From Citrobacter tructae (lineage in GTDB: Bacteria; Pseudomonadota; Gammaproteobacteria; Enterobacterales; Enterobacteriaceae), in contig NZ_CP038469.1 of the NCBI RefSeq assembly GCF_004684345.1, positions 4,774,001-4,838,000 of the forward strand: a stretch of DNA of 64,000 bases, given 5' to 3'. A model generated the notes under the pieces. It was not told the origin of the DNA, did not search any database, and saw only the letters and a list, made by a program, of their open reading frames with translations. This document shows positions 26,353 through 34,680 of the stretch, in pieces. Both the position numbers and the translations under genes were made by a program. How positions within the stretch are numbered: position 1 is the stretch's first letter; each line of letters opens with the position of its first letter.

Positions 26353-26883
26353 ATGATCAATGCACTGGGATTACTGGAAGTGGAAGGCATGGTGGCTGCT
26401 GTAGATGCGGCGGATGCCATGCTGAAAGCCGCGAACGTGCGTCTGCTCAGTCACCAGGTGCTCGATCCTGGCAGGCTGACGCTAGTGGTGGAAGGCGATT
26501 TAGCCGCGTGTCGTGCAGCGCTGGATGCCGGTTGCGCTGCAGCACAGCGTACAGGACGTGTTGTCAGCCGCAAGGAGATAGGGCGACCGGATGATGACAC
26601 CCAGTGGCTGATCGGCGGTTTTACGCGCCAGCCGAAGAAACCAGAGCAGAAGCCAGAAGTGAAATCAGACGTTAAATCAGAGAAGACACAGGAAGCGTCT
26701 GTGTCATCTGAATCCTCTGATGAATTGCTGGCGCTGTTAACATCGGTCCGTCAGGGAATGACGGCAGGGGAAGTGGCCGCGCACTTTGGCTGGTCACTTG
26801 ATAAAGCCAGAAATGCGCTGGAACAGCTCTTTTCTGCCGGAGCGTTGCGTAAACGCAGTAGTCGCTATCGCTTAAAAAATTAA
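26353..26883 (+). CDS. eutK: EutK, BMC shell protein with C-terminal helix-turn-helix-like domain
   Basis: N-terminal BMC domain (residues 1-~90, INALGLLEVEGMVAAVDAADAMLKAANV) joined to a C-terminal winged-helix-like domain (residues ~120-176, DELLALLTSVRQGMTAGEVAAHFGWSLDKARNALEQLF) that may bind nucleic acid. Length is 176 residues from ATG 26353, compared with about 164-166 in Salmonella and E. coli as I recall. The extra length is in the Lys/Glu/Ser-rich linker (about residues 95-122), which contains a short repeat of the type EVKSDVKSE. A GTG three bases upstream is an alternative start. Confidence 0.95.
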   Translation: MINALGLLEVEGMVAAVDAADAMLKAANVRLLSHQVLDPGRLTLVVEGDLAACRAALDAGCAAAQRTGRVVSRKEIGRPDDDTQWLIGGFTRQPKKPEQKPEVKSDVKSEKTQEASVSSESSDELLALLTSVRQGMTAGEVAAHFGWSLDKARNALEQLFSAGALRKRSSRYRLKN

Positions 26884-26894
26884 CCTGTCGGAGG

Positions 26895-26921
26895 GCCGGG
26901 GGCTTCAATGAAGCTTCCGGC
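26895..26921 (+). promoter_or_regulatory. Strong hairpin between eutK and eutR
   Basis: A 12-base-pair stem with a 3-base loop: GCCGGGGGCTTC/GAAGCTTCCGGC closed by AAT, with two G-U pairs. It is followed by TTTAAAAG. The loop and first right-arm base contain an in-frame ATG (26908). It ends 10 bases before the eutR start at 26932. It looks like an attenuator or weak terminator within the operon, or a structure controlling eutR translation. Confidence 0.65.
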
Positions 26922-26931
26922 TTTAAAAGTC

Positions 26932-27984
26932 ATGAAAAAGAAACGTACTGCAAACCTGCACCATCTTTATCATGAAGCATTACCCGAAGACGTTAAACTT
27001 ACGCCGAAAGTGGAAGTGGACAACGTTCATCAGCGGCGAACGACGGATGTGTATGAGCACGCGCTGACCATTACTGCCTGGCAGCAGATCTACGACCAAC
27101 TGCATCCTGGTAAATTTCATGGCGAGTTCACGGAAATCCTGCTTGATGATATTCAGGTGTTCCGTGAATACACCGGTCTGGCACTGCGCCAGTCCTGTCT
27201 GGTCTGGCCAAATTCATTCTGGTTTGGCATTCCGGCTACACGCGGTGAGCAGGGGTTTATTGGTACCCAATGCCTGGGCAGCGCGGAAATTGCCACCCGT
27301 CCGGGCGGGACGGAGTTTGAACTGAGTACGCCGGATGACTACACCATTCTTGGCGTCGTTATCTCCGAAGAGGCGATTGCCCGTCAGGCTAACTTCTTGC
27401 ATAACCCGGAAAGGGTGCTGCATATGCTGCGCAACCAGTCGGCGCTGGAAGTGAAAGAACAACATAAAGCGGCGCTGTGGGGATTTGTGCAACAGGCGCT
27501 GGCAACGTTCAGCGAGAATCCTGAGAATCTTCGTCAGCCTGCGGTGCGCAAAGTGTTAGGGGATAACCTGCTGCTGGCGATGGGCACCATGCTGGAAGAA
27601 GCGCAGCCGATCATGACCGCCGAGAGTATTAGCCATCAGAGTTACCGTCGGCTGCTGTCGCGTGCGCGCGAATATGTGCTGGAAAACATGTCGGAACCGC
27701 TGACCGTGCTCGACCTGTGCAATCAACTGCATGTCAGTCGCCGGACGTTGCAAAACGCTTTTCATGCCATTCTGGGGATTGGCCCGAACGCGTGGCTTAA
27801 ACGGATCCGCCTGAATGCGGTGCGTAGAGAGTTGATTAGCCCGTGGTCACAAAGTACCACGGTAAAAGACGCCGCCATGCAGTGGGGGTTTTGGCATTTA
27901 GGGCAGTTTGCCACCGATTATCAGCAACTGTTTGCCGAGAAACCGTCGTTGACGCTGCATCAACGTATGCGCCAGTGGGCGTGA
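26932..27984 (+). CDS. eutR: EutR, AraC-family activator of the eut operon
   Basis: Transcriptional activator that responds to ethanolamine plus adenosylcobalamin and turns on the operon from the eutS promoter. I chose ATG 26932 (MKKKRTANLHHLYHE), which gives 350 residues, the family length. An in-frame ATG at 26908 has a better ribosome site but lies inside a strong hairpin. The C-terminal ~105 residues hold the two helix-turn-helix units (LTVLDLCNQLHVSRRTLQNAFHAILG and TVKDAAMQWGFWHLGQFATDYQQLF). Last gene of the operon, so its production rises with the operon. Confidence 0.95.
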   Translation: MKKKRTANLHHLYHEALPEDVKLTPKVEVDNVHQRRTTDVYEHALTITAWQQIYDQLHPGKFHGEFTEILLDDIQVFREYTGLALRQSCLVWPNSFWFGIPATRGEQGFIGTQCLGSAEIATRPGGTEFELSTPDDYTILGVVISEEAIARQANFLHNPERVLHMLRNQSALEVKEQHKAALWGFVQQALATFSENPENLRQPAVRKVLGDNLLLAMGTMLEEAQPIMTAESISHQSYRRLLSRAREYVLENMSEPLTVLDLCNQLHVSRRTLQNAFHAILGIGPNAWLKRIRLNAVRRELISPWSQSTTVKDAAMQWGFWHLGQFATDYQQLFAEKPSLTLHQRMRQWA

Positions 27985-28004
27985 TGATATGAATCTTGTG
28001 CCGT

Positions 28005-28038
28005 GCCGGATGCGACGCTAACGCGTCTTCTCCGGCCT
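28005..28038. repeat. REP element between convergent eutR and hemF
   Basis: Palindromic REP unit GCCGGATGCGACGCTAACGC continuing to TCTCCGGCCTG, matching the enterobacterial REP consensus (GATGCGACGC core). It sits between two convergent genes and probably serves as a shared 3' end structure. Confidence 0.85.
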
Positions 28039-28044
28039 GGGGAT

Positions 28045-28944
28045 TTATACCCAGTCGCGTACCTGTATAAAGTCGCTAAGGGCAGCTTCCGGGCTGTTCA
28101 CTTCCGGCTGCCAGTCGTACTCCCAGCGCACCAGCGGCGGCATCGACATTAAAATGGATTCCGTACGCCCGCCGGTCTGCAGACCAAACAGCGTGCCGCG
28201 ATCCCACACCAGGTTGAACTCCACGTAGCGCCCACGACGATAAAGCTGGAAGTTGCGCTCGCGCTCACCCCACACCATCGCTTTGCGCCGCTCAACAATA
28301 GGTAAATACGCGTTGGCATAGCCTGCGCCAACCGCCTGCATAAAGTCGAAACAGTGATCAAAGTCTGGGGTATTTAAATCGTCGAAGAACAGTCCGCCGA
28401 TACCGCGCTGTTCGTTACGGTGCTTGAGAAAAAAGTAGTCATCGCACCACTTTTTATAGCGTGGGTAAACATCGTCGCCAAACGGCTGGCACAGTTCAAG
28501 CGCTGTGCGGTGCCAGTGAACGGCGTCTTCTTCAAAACCGTAATAGGGCGTTAAATCAAAGCCACCGCCAAACCACCACACCGGATCGGCACCCGGTTTT
28601 TCGGCGATAAAAAACCGCACATTGGCATGGCTGGTGGGAATATACGGATTGAGCGGATGCACCACCAGTGATACGCCCATTGCTTCAAAACTGCGACCGG
28701 CCAGTTCCGGCCGATGTGCTGTCGCCGATGCTGGCATTGCGTCGCCATGGACATGGGAAAAATTCACGCCCGCTTGTTCAAAAATACCGCCGTTACGCAG
28801 CACCCGGCTACGCCCGCCGCCGCCCGCTTCGCGCTGCCAGCTATCTTCAACAAACTCAGCGCCGTCAACGTTGGATAACTGCTGGCAAATATCATCCTGC
28901 AGGCTGAGCAGGAACTGTTTTACGCGTTGGGCATCAGGCTTCAT
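28045..28944 (-). CDS. hemF: HemF, oxygen-dependent coproporphyrinogen III oxidase
   Basis: Converts coproporphyrinogen III to protoporphyrinogen IX in haem synthesis when oxygen is present. 299 residues, the usual size. Family signatures: the NFSHVHGDAMPASATAHRPEL region, FGGGFDLTPYYGFEEDAVHWH, and YVEFNLVWDRGTLFGLQTGGRTESILMSMPP near the C-terminus. It starts two bases after the amiA stop, so amiA-hemF form one transcription unit. Confidence 0.97.
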   Translation of the reverse strand: MKPDAQRVKQFLLSLQDDICQQLSNVDGAEFVEDSWQREAGGGGRSRVLRNGGIFEQAGVNFSHVHGDAMPASATAHRPELAGRSFEAMGVSLVVHPLNPYIPTSHANVRFFIAEKPGADPVWWFGGGFDLTPYYGFEEDAVHWHRTALELCQPFGDDVYPRYKKWCDDYFFLKHRNEQRGIGGLFFDDLNTPDFDHCFDFMQAVGAGYANAYLPIVERRKAMVWGERERNFQLYRRGRYVEFNLVWDRGTLFGLQTGGRTESILMSMPPLVRWEYDWQPEVNSPEAALSDFIQVRDWV

Positions 28945-28946
28945 GA

Positions 28947-29816
28947 TTAGCGTTTCTTCGAATGGGCTTTTTGGTTATCAAACCAGTGGAAATAGCTGAT
29001 AACGCCGTTGGCGATGGCGGTGGCAATTTTCTGACGAAATGCCGTCGTGCCTAGCAGACGCTCTTCTTCCGGATTGGTAATAAACGAGGTCTCAACCAGC
29101 ACTGAAGGAATGGACGGAGATTTTAGCACCACGAAGGCGGCCTGTTCCGTGCTGCGGCTGTGCAGACGGTGTACCGGTTTGATCTTCTTCAGAATGTGCG
29201 AACCTAAGGTCAGGCTGTTTTTAATGGTGTCGGTTTGGACCAGATCGAACAGCACCTGCTGCAATAAATGATCTTTGGCGGTGGCTTTTTTCCCGGCGAC
29301 TTCATCGGCACGGTTTTCACGATCGGACAGATACTTCGCCATGGCGCTACTGGCGCCGCGGTTAGACAAAGCAAAGACCGACGCGCCTGCCGCGCTGGGA
29401 TTGGTAAAACCGTCGGCGTGGATCGACATAAACAGATCGGCACCGTGCTTGTGGGCGATTTCGACGCGGTCGTACAACGGAATAAAGGTATCGCCGGAAC
29501 GAGTCAGTCGCGCATCGATCCCTTGGCTACGCAGGATGGAACGCACGTTTTTGGCAATCGCCAGCACCACGTGTTTTTCCTTCGAACCGTTGCGACCAAT
29601 TGCGCCAGTATCGATCCCTCCATGACCTGGATCGAGTACCACAACGCGCTTCGCGCCAGATTTTTTCGCTTTCGGTTTGCTGTGTCCATTGCTGGTCTTT
29701 AGCGCTTCTTCTTTAGCGATGGCTTGCGACATACCTGACAACGTCAGGGCAGCCAGCCCGGCTTTCAGCACCTGGCGGCGCGATGTGAGAGTTTTTAGTG
29801 GTTTAAAAGTGCTCAT
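28947..29816 (-). CDS. amiA: AmiA, Tat-exported N-acetylmuramoyl-L-alanine amidase
   Basis: Zinc amidase that cleaves the stem peptide from murein to separate daughter cells. 289 residues. The N-terminus has a twin-arginine signal (SRRQVLKAGLAALTLSG) ending near residue 34. Amidase_3 motifs: VVLDPGHGGIDTGAIG with the first zinc histidine, the HADLFMSIHADG-like segment (HGADLFMSIHADG), and the catalytic glutamate in PSVLVETSFITN. Lacks the AMIN domain of AmiB/AmiC, as expected for AmiA. It is upstream of and nearly abutting hemF. Confidence 0.97.
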   Translation of the reverse strand: MSTFKPLKTLTSRRQVLKAGLAALTLSGMSQAIAKEEALKTSNGHSKPKAKKSGAKRVVVLDPGHGGIDTGAIGRNGSKEKHVVLAIAKNVRSILRSQGIDARLTRSGDTFIPLYDRVEIAHKHGADLFMSIHADGFTNPSAAGASVFALSNRGASSAMAKYLSDRENRADEVAGKKATAKDHLLQQVLFDLVQTDTIKNSLTLGSHILKKIKPVHRLHSRSTEQAAFVVLKSPSIPSVLVETSFITNPEEERLLGTTAFRQKIATAIANGVISYFHWFDNQKAHSKKR

Positions 29817-30028
29817 ACGGCCTGAGTTGTAATAAATAAGTTCCAGATGTTATATCGTATCGCGTAGTCCGTTGCGACGGATCGGGATAATAATTGTTTT
29901 ATTTTTCATTTCAATACGTGACAGTTCCATATTATGCCATTTTTTCCGCCGCTTCGCGTCAGATATTGGCTAAATCAGTTGTTCGCGCCATAATCACTAT
30001 TTTTAGGGCTAAAAAAGGTCTCAATACC

Positions 30029-30454
30029 ATGGAGATACGCGTATTTCGCCAGGAAGATTTCGAAGAGGTCGTCACCCTCTGGGAGCGCTGCGACCTGCTG
30101 CGTCCATGGAACGATCCGGAAATGGACATTGAGCGCAAAGTGAATCACGACGTCAGCTTATTCCTGGTTGCTGAGGTGAACGGTGAGGTGGTTGGCACGG
30201 TGATGGGCGGTTACGACGGTCATCGTGGGTCAGCGTACTATCTCGGAGTACACCCTGAGTTTCGCGGTCGCGGTATTGCTAATGCGTTGCTCAATCGGCT
30301 GGAAAAAAAGCTCATTGCCCGCGGCTGCCCGAAGATTCAAATCATGGTACGTGACGATAACGACGTCGTGCTGGGCATGTATGAACGTCTGGGATATGAA
30401 CATGCTGACGTACTCAATCTGGGTAAGCGCTTGATCGAAGATGAAGAGTACTGA
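30029..30454 (+). CDS. ypeA: YpeA, GNAT-family N-acetyltransferase
   Basis: 141-residue GNAT protein with the acetyl-CoA loop (VHPEFRGRGIANALLNRLEKKL) and a C-terminal YERLGYEHADVLNLGKRL. Substrate unknown. The start ATG 30029 (MEIRVFRQEDFEEV) gives the E. coli length; the longer reading from 29894 runs through the amiA-ypeA promoter region and is not like the family. Its end overlaps yfeZ by 14 bases. Confidence 0.93.
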   Translation: MEIRVFRQEDFEEVVTLWERCDLLRPWNDPEMDIERKVNHDVSLFLVAEVNGEVVGTVMGGYDGHRGSAYYLGVHPEFRGRGIANALLNRLEKKLIARGCPKIQIMVRDDNDVVLGMYERLGYEHADVLNLGKRLIEDEEY

Positions 30455-30890
30455 GTTTCATTCCGCCGACTATGACGCTCATGGTCGTTTACGCCTGCCT
30501 GTCTTGTTTTGGTGCCTACTGCTACTTCAGGCGCGTACTTGGGTGTTGTTTGTGATTGCGGGATCTTCGCGCGAGCAGGGCAACACCTTACTGAATTTGT
30601 TTTACCCCGATCATGATGCGTTCTGGCTAGGGTTACTTCCCGGCGTTCCGGCGGTGCTGGCGTTTTTGCTTAGCGGCAGGCGTTTTGCCTTTCCTGGGTT
30701 ATGGCGCTGGCTGCGCGGATTACTGATCCTCGCTCAACTGGTGTTGCTCTGCTGGCAGCCTGTCTTGTGGCTGGGCGGCGATCCTGTTAATGGCGTCGGG
30801 CTGGCGCTGCTGGTGGCAGACGCTGTCGCACTGATCTGGCTACTGACGAACCCGCGTTTACGTGCCTGTTTTTCCATCGAAAAAGAATAA
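30441..30890 (+). CDS. yfeZ: YfeZ, DUF2919 inner-membrane protein
   Basis: 149-residue membrane protein with four likely helices (LFWCLLLLQARTWVLFVIAG, FWLGLLPGVPAVLAFLL, WLRGLLILAQLVLLCWQPVLWLGG, VGLALLVADAVALIWLL) and a charged tail. Unknown function; size and sequence match E. coli YfeZ. It starts inside ypeA, so translation is probably coupled. Confidence 0.9.
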   Translation: MKSTEFHSADYDAHGRLRLPVLFWCLLLLQARTWVLFVIAGSSREQGNTLLNLFYPDHDAFWLGLLPGVPAVLAFLLSGRRFAFPGLWRWLRGLLILAQLVLLCWQPVLWLGGDPVNGVGLALLVADAVALIWLLTNPRLRACFSIEKE

Positions 30891-30950
30891 CGGCACTTTT
30901 TTATGAAGTCGGACTCCAAGCAACGTAAATTAATTAAGAAAGGATGTGAG

Positions 30951-31526
30951 ATGAAATCGCTGCGTTTGATGTTATGCGCGATGCCGCTGGTGCTGACCGG
31001 CTGCTCGACGCTCTCGTCGGTGAACTGGTCCGCCGCAAATCCGTGGAACTGGTTTGGTTCTTCGACGGAAGTTACCGAGCAGGGTGTGGGACAACTCACC
31101 GCTGCGACGCCGCTGGATGAGAAAGCCATTGCCGATGCACTGGACGGGGATTATCGCCTGCGCAGCGGGATGAAGACCGATAATGGCAATGTGGTGCGTT
31201 TTTTTGAAGCGATGAAAGATGACAAGCTGGCGATGGTTATCAATGGCGATCGGGGAACCATCAGTCGTATTGATGTGCTGGACAGCGAGATTTCGTCAGC
31301 ATCCGGTGCAGAAATCGGTACACCGTTTAGCGAGCTTTACACCAAAGCGTTCGGTAATTGCCAGAAAGCAACCGGCGATGACAGCACGGGTGTTGAGTGT
31401 AAAGCTGAAGGAAGTCAACATATTAGCTATATTTTTTCCGGCGAGTGGAGCGGGCCTGAAGGCATAATGCCGTCTGACGATACGTTGAAAGACTGGAAAG
31501 TGAGCAAAATTATCTGGCGGCGTTAA
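30951..31526 (+). CDS. yfeY: YfeY, predicted lipoprotein (RpoE-regulated type)
   Basis: 191-residue lipoprotein with a signal peptide MKSLRLMLCAMPLVLTGC; the lipobox LTGC places the lipidated cysteine at residue 18. In E. coli it belongs to the sigma-E regulon; I cannot confirm a sigma-E promoter here. Start ATG 30951 follows AAGGATGTGAG; an ATG at 30903 would hide the signal sequence. Function unknown. It sits between yfeZ and yfeX, all on the same strand. Confidence 0.92.
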   Translation: MKSLRLMLCAMPLVLTGCSTLSSVNWSAANPWNWFGSSTEVTEQGVGQLTAATPLDEKAIADALDGDYRLRSGMKTDNGNVVRFFEAMKDDKLAMVINGDRGTISRIDVLDSEISSASGAEIGTPFSELYTKAFGNCQKATGDDSTGVECKAEGSQHISYIFSGEWSGPEGIMPSDDTLKDWKVSKIIWRR

Positions 31527-31619
31527 TTTGCGTCTGAACAAATCGACGGACTAAAAAAACAGGTAGAATAACGCCCATCAATGCCACGATGTCGTGGCAT
31601 CTTTTATTCAGGAGGAACA

Positions 31620-32519
31620 ATGTCTCAGGTTCAGAGTGGCATTTTGCCAGAACATTGCCGTGCGGCGATTTGGATTGAAGCCAATGTTAAGGGCGACGTT
31701 GAGGCTTTGCGTGCGGCCAGCAAAACCTTTGCGGATAAACTGGCGACCTTTGAAGCGAAATTCCCGGATGCGCACCTTGGCGCGGTCGTTGCTTTCGGCA
31801 ACAACACCTGGCGCACACTGAGCGGCGGCGTGGGCGCTGAAGAGCTGAAAGACTTTATTCCTTACGGTAAAGGTCTGGCACCGGCGACCCAGTATGACGT
31901 GCTGATCCATATTCTTTCCCTGCGTCATGACGTGAATTTCTCCGTTGCGCAGGCGGCGATGGAAGCCTTTGGCGACTGCATCGAAGTGAAAGAAGAGATC
32001 CACGGTTTCCGTTGGGTTGAAGAGCGCGATCTCAGCGGCTTTGTTGACGGTACGGAAAACCCGGCAGGCGAAGAAACTCGTCGTGAAGTTGCGGTTATTA
32101 AAGATGGCGTGGATGCCGGCGGCAGTTATGTGTTCGTGCAGCGTTGGGAACACAACCTGAAGCAACTGAACCGCATGAGCATTCATGACCAGGAAATGAT
32201 GTTTGGTCGTACTAAAGAAGCCAACGAAGAGATCGACGGCGACGACCGCCCGGCCACCTCTCACCTGAGCCGTGTGGATCTCAAAGAAGACGGGAAAGGG
32301 CTGAAAATTGTGCGCCAGAGCCTGCCGTATGGCACCGCCAGCGGTACGCACGGCCTCTATTTCTGCGCTTATTGCGCCCGACTGCACAACATTGAACAGC
32401 AACTGCTGAGCATGTTTGGTGATACCGACGGTAAGCGTGACGCCATGCTGCGTTTCACCAAGCCGGTGACCGGCGGCTATTACTTTGCTCCGTCTCTGGA
32501 TCGATTAATGGCGCTGTGA
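31620..32519 (+). CDS. yfeX: YfeX, dye-decolorising-type haem peroxidase
   Basis: Cytoplasmic DyP-type peroxidase. It can oxidise porphyrinogens to porphyrins; an older claim of iron removal from haem is disputed. 299 residues from ATG 31620, after TCAGGAGGAACA. The family GxxDG motif is present as GFVDG with the distal aspartate at D143, and the proximal haem histidine is H215 (ATSHLSRVD), both at the E. coli positions. The stop is followed by a REP and a terminator. Confidence 0.96.
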   Translation: MSQVQSGILPEHCRAAIWIEANVKGDVEALRAASKTFADKLATFEAKFPDAHLGAVVAFGNNTWRTLSGGVGAEELKDFIPYGKGLAPATQYDVLIHILSLRHDVNFSVAQAAMEAFGDCIEVKEEIHGFRWVEERDLSGFVDGTENPAGEETRREVAVIKDGVDAGGSYVFVQRWEHNLKQLNRMSIHDQEMMFGRTKEANEEIDGDDRPATSHLSRVDLKEDGKGLKIVRQSLPYGTASGTHGLYFCAYCARLHNIEQQLLSMFGDTDGKRDAMLRFTKPVTGGYYFAPSLDRLMAL

Positions 32520-32528
32520 TGGCGAGTT

Positions 32529-32563
32529 GCCGGATGGCGGAGTAAACGCTTTATCCGGCCTAT
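32529..32563. repeat. REP element after yfeX
   Basis: Palindrome GCCGGATGGCGGAGTAAACG continuing to CTTTATCCGGCCTAT, which fits the REP consensus with a GATGGCG core. It lies nine bases after the yfeX stop. Confidence 0.85.
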
Positions 32564-32581
32564 ATGCTGATTCACAATCCT

Positions 32582-32608
32582 ATCCCCGCACCGTCGGGGA
32601 TTTTTTTT
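32582..32608 (+). terminator. Rho-independent terminator of yfeX
   Basis: Stem ATCCCCG/CGGGGAT with loop CACCGT, followed by eight T residues, 62 bases after the yfeX stop. Confidence 0.93.
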
Positions 32609-32717
32609 GCCTGAGATAAACCTGATTTAGTGAGCTATTCCTCAGCACTGATTTGTTATTGCTGTATCTTCTGCGTGAATGAAGCGGATGCTTCATATTC
32701 AAAAGGAGAATATTGAA

Positions 32718-33509
32718 ATGGGAAAACTCACGGGCAAAACAGCATTAATTACGGGCGCATCTCAGGGCATTGGCGAAGGGATCGCCAGAACGTTTGCCCG
32801 CCATGGCGCGAACCTAATATTGCTGGATATCTCCGATGAGATTGAAAAACTGGCAGATGAGCTGAGTGGACGCGGTCACCGTTGCACGGCAGTTCATGCG
32901 GACGTCAGAGATTTTGCTTCTGTCACGGCGGCGGTAAAACGCGCGAAACAGGTTGAAGGCAAAATCGATATTCTGGTCAATAATGCGGGCGTGTGTCGCC
33001 TCGGCAGCTTCCTTGATATGAGCGATGAAGATCGCGACTTCCATATTGATATCAATATAAAAGGTGTCTGGAACGTGACGAAAGCCGTTCTGCCAGAGAT
33101 GATTGCTCGTAAAGACGGACGCATTGTGATGATGTCATCCGTAACCGGCGATATGGTGGCCGATCCGGGTGAAACGGCTTATGCGCTGTCGAAAGCAGCA
33201 ATTATCGGCTTAACCAAATCACTGGCGGTGGAATACGCGCAGTCTGGTATTCGCGTTAATGCCATTTGCCCTGGCTACGTCCGTACACCAATGGCAGAAA
33301 ATATTGCGCGTCAGTCTAACCCGGACGATCCAGAATCGGTGTTAACTGAAATGGCGAAAGCGATTCCGATGCGCCGTTTAGCCTGCCCGCTTGAAGTCGG
33401 TGAACTGGCGGCGTTCCTGGCGTGTGATGAATCCAGCTATTTAACCGGCACGCAAAACGTAATTGATGGCGGCAGCACCCTGCCAGAAAGCGTTAGCGTC
33501 GGCGTCTGA
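32718..33509 (+). CDS. ucpA: UcpA, short-chain dehydrogenase/reductase
   Basis: NAD(P)-dependent SDR of 263 residues, start ATG 32718 after AAAGGAGAATATTGAA. Cofactor motif TGASQGIGEG near residue 13, NNAG, the catalytic serine in MMSSVTG, and the YALSK catalytic Tyr/Lys pair. In E. coli it is tied to furfural tolerance; the physiological substrate is unknown. It lies upstream of cysP on the same strand, as in E. coli; the gene block normally found before it (murRQP-yfeW) is absent. Confidence 0.95.
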   Translation: MGKLTGKTALITGASQGIGEGIARTFARHGANLILLDISDEIEKLADELSGRGHRCTAVHADVRDFASVTAAVKRAKQVEGKIDILVNNAGVCRLGSFLDMSDEDRDFHIDINIKGVWNVTKAVLPEMIARKDGRIVMMSSVTGDMVADPGETAYALSKAAIIGLTKSLAVEYAQSGIRVNAICPGYVRTPMAENIARQSNPDDPESVLTEMAKAIPMRRLACPLEVGELAAFLACDESSYLTGTQNVIDGGSTLPESVSVGV

Positions 33510-33520
33510 TTGATGCCTGT

Positions 33521-33545
33521 CTCCTCCCCGTGCAATGGGGAGGAG
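33521..33545 (+). terminator. Hairpin after ucpA
   Basis: Perfect 9-base stem CTCCTCCCC/GGGGAGGAG with loop GTGCAAT, 12 bases after the ucpA stop. It lacks an immediate T-run, so termination may be incomplete or factor-assisted. Confidence 0.55.
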
Positions 33546-33576
33546 GTACCTCTTATTCTCTTTTCAACTTTCAAAT

Positions 33577-33666
33577 CATCAAACGGTATATAAAACCGTT
33601 ACTCCTTTTACTCCCGTTATAAATATGATGACCATAAGAAAGTCATTAAATTTATAAGGGTGCGCA
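33577..33666 (+). promoter_or_regulatory. cysP promoter region (CysB-type)
   Basis: The 90 bases before cysP are AT-rich and closely resemble the E. coli cysP control region as I recall it, including GGTATATAAAACCGTTACTCC, CGTTATAAATATGATG and TCATTAAATTTATAAGGGTG. Activation by CysB with acetylserine during sulfur limitation is known for E. coli and Salmonella; exact CysB contact points cannot be read by eye. Confidence 0.6.
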
Positions 33667-34680
33667 ATGGCCGTTAACTTACTGAAAAAAAGAACCCTGA
33701 CGCTGGCGGCGCTGCTGCTGGTTGGTCAGGCGCAGGCAACGGAACTGCTGAACAGTTCCTATGATGTGTCTCGCGAGCTGTTTGCCGCCCTTAACCCGTC
33801 GTTTGAACAGCAATGGGCAAAGGATAACGGCGGTGACAAGCTGACGATTAAACAATCTCATGCCGGGTCATCAAAACAGGCGCTGGCGATTCTGCAAGGG
33901 CTGAAAGCCGACGTTGTGACCTATAACCAGGTTACCGATGTGCAGATCCTGCATGACAAAGGCAAACTGATCCCCGCCGACTGGCAAAGCCGTTTGCCGA
34001 ATAACAGCTCGCCGTTCTATTCCACAATGGGCTTCCTGGTACGCAAAGGGAACCCGAAGAATATTCACGACTGGAATGACCTCGTGCGTTCAGACGTCAA
34101 ACTGATTTTCCCGAACCCGAAAACCTCCGGTAACGCGCGCTATACCTATCTGGCGGCGTGGGGCGCAGCGGATAAAGCTGACGGTGGCGATAAAGCCAAA
34201 ACCGAACAGTTCATGACCCAGTTCCTGAAAAACGTCGAAGTGTTTGATACTGGCGGTCGTGGTGCCACTACCACCTTTGCAGAGCGCGGTCTGGGCGATG
34301 TGCTGATCAGCTTCGAGTCAGAAGTTAACAACATTCGTAAACAGTATGAAGCGCAGGGTTTTGAAGTGGTTATCCCGAAAACCAATATCCTCGCCGAGTT
34401 CCCGGTGGCCTGGGTAGATAAAAACGTGCAGGCCAACGGTACCGAGAAAGCAGCAAAAGCGTACCTGAACTGGCTGTACAGTCCGCAGGCGCAGACCATC
34501 ATCACGGATTACTACTATCGCGTGAATAATCCGCAGGTGATGGACAAGCTGAAAGATAAATTCCCGCAGACTGAGTTGTTCCGTGTGGAAGACCAGTTTG
34601 GCGCGTGGCCTGAAGTGATGAAAACGCACTTTGTCAGCGGCGGCGAGCTGGACAAACTGTTGGCGGCGGGGCGTAAGTAA
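33667..34680 (+). CDS. cysP: CysP, periplasmic thiosulfate/sulfate-binding protein
   Basis: Substrate-binding protein of the sulfate/thiosulfate ABC importer. 337 residues with a Sec signal peptide (LTLAALLLVGQAQA, cleavage near residue 24) and the mature start TELLNSSYDVSRELF typical of the Sbp/CysP family. Conserved binding segments include SHAGSSKQA, VRKGNPKN, and FPNPKTSGNARYTYLAAWG. The stop TAA is directly followed by the cysT ATG. Confidence 0.96.
   Translation: MAVNLLKKRTLTLAALLLVGQAQATELLNSSYDVSRELFAALNPSFEQQWAKDNGGDKLTIKQSHAGSSKQALAILQGLKADVVTYNQVTDVQILHDKGKLIPADWQSRLPNNSSPFYSTMGFLVRKGNPKNIHDWNDLVRSDVKLIFPNPKTSGNARYTYLAAWGAADKADGGDKAKTEQFMTQFLKNVEVFDTGGRGATTTFAERGLGDVLISFESEVNNIRKQYEAQGFEVVIPKTNILAEFPVAWVDKNVQANGTEKAAKAYLNWLYSPQAQTIITDYYYRVNNPQVMDKLKDKFPQTELFRVEDQFGAWPEVMKTHFVSGGELDKLLAAGRK

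Noticed and set aside
29894..30028. N-terminal extension of ypeA
   Set aside because: The family starts at MEIRVF (30029); the extension covers the divergent amiA-ypeA promoter region.
31608..32402. 264-codon open frame opposite yfeX
   Set aside because: Antisense to a well-conserved peroxidase with identifiable active-site residues.
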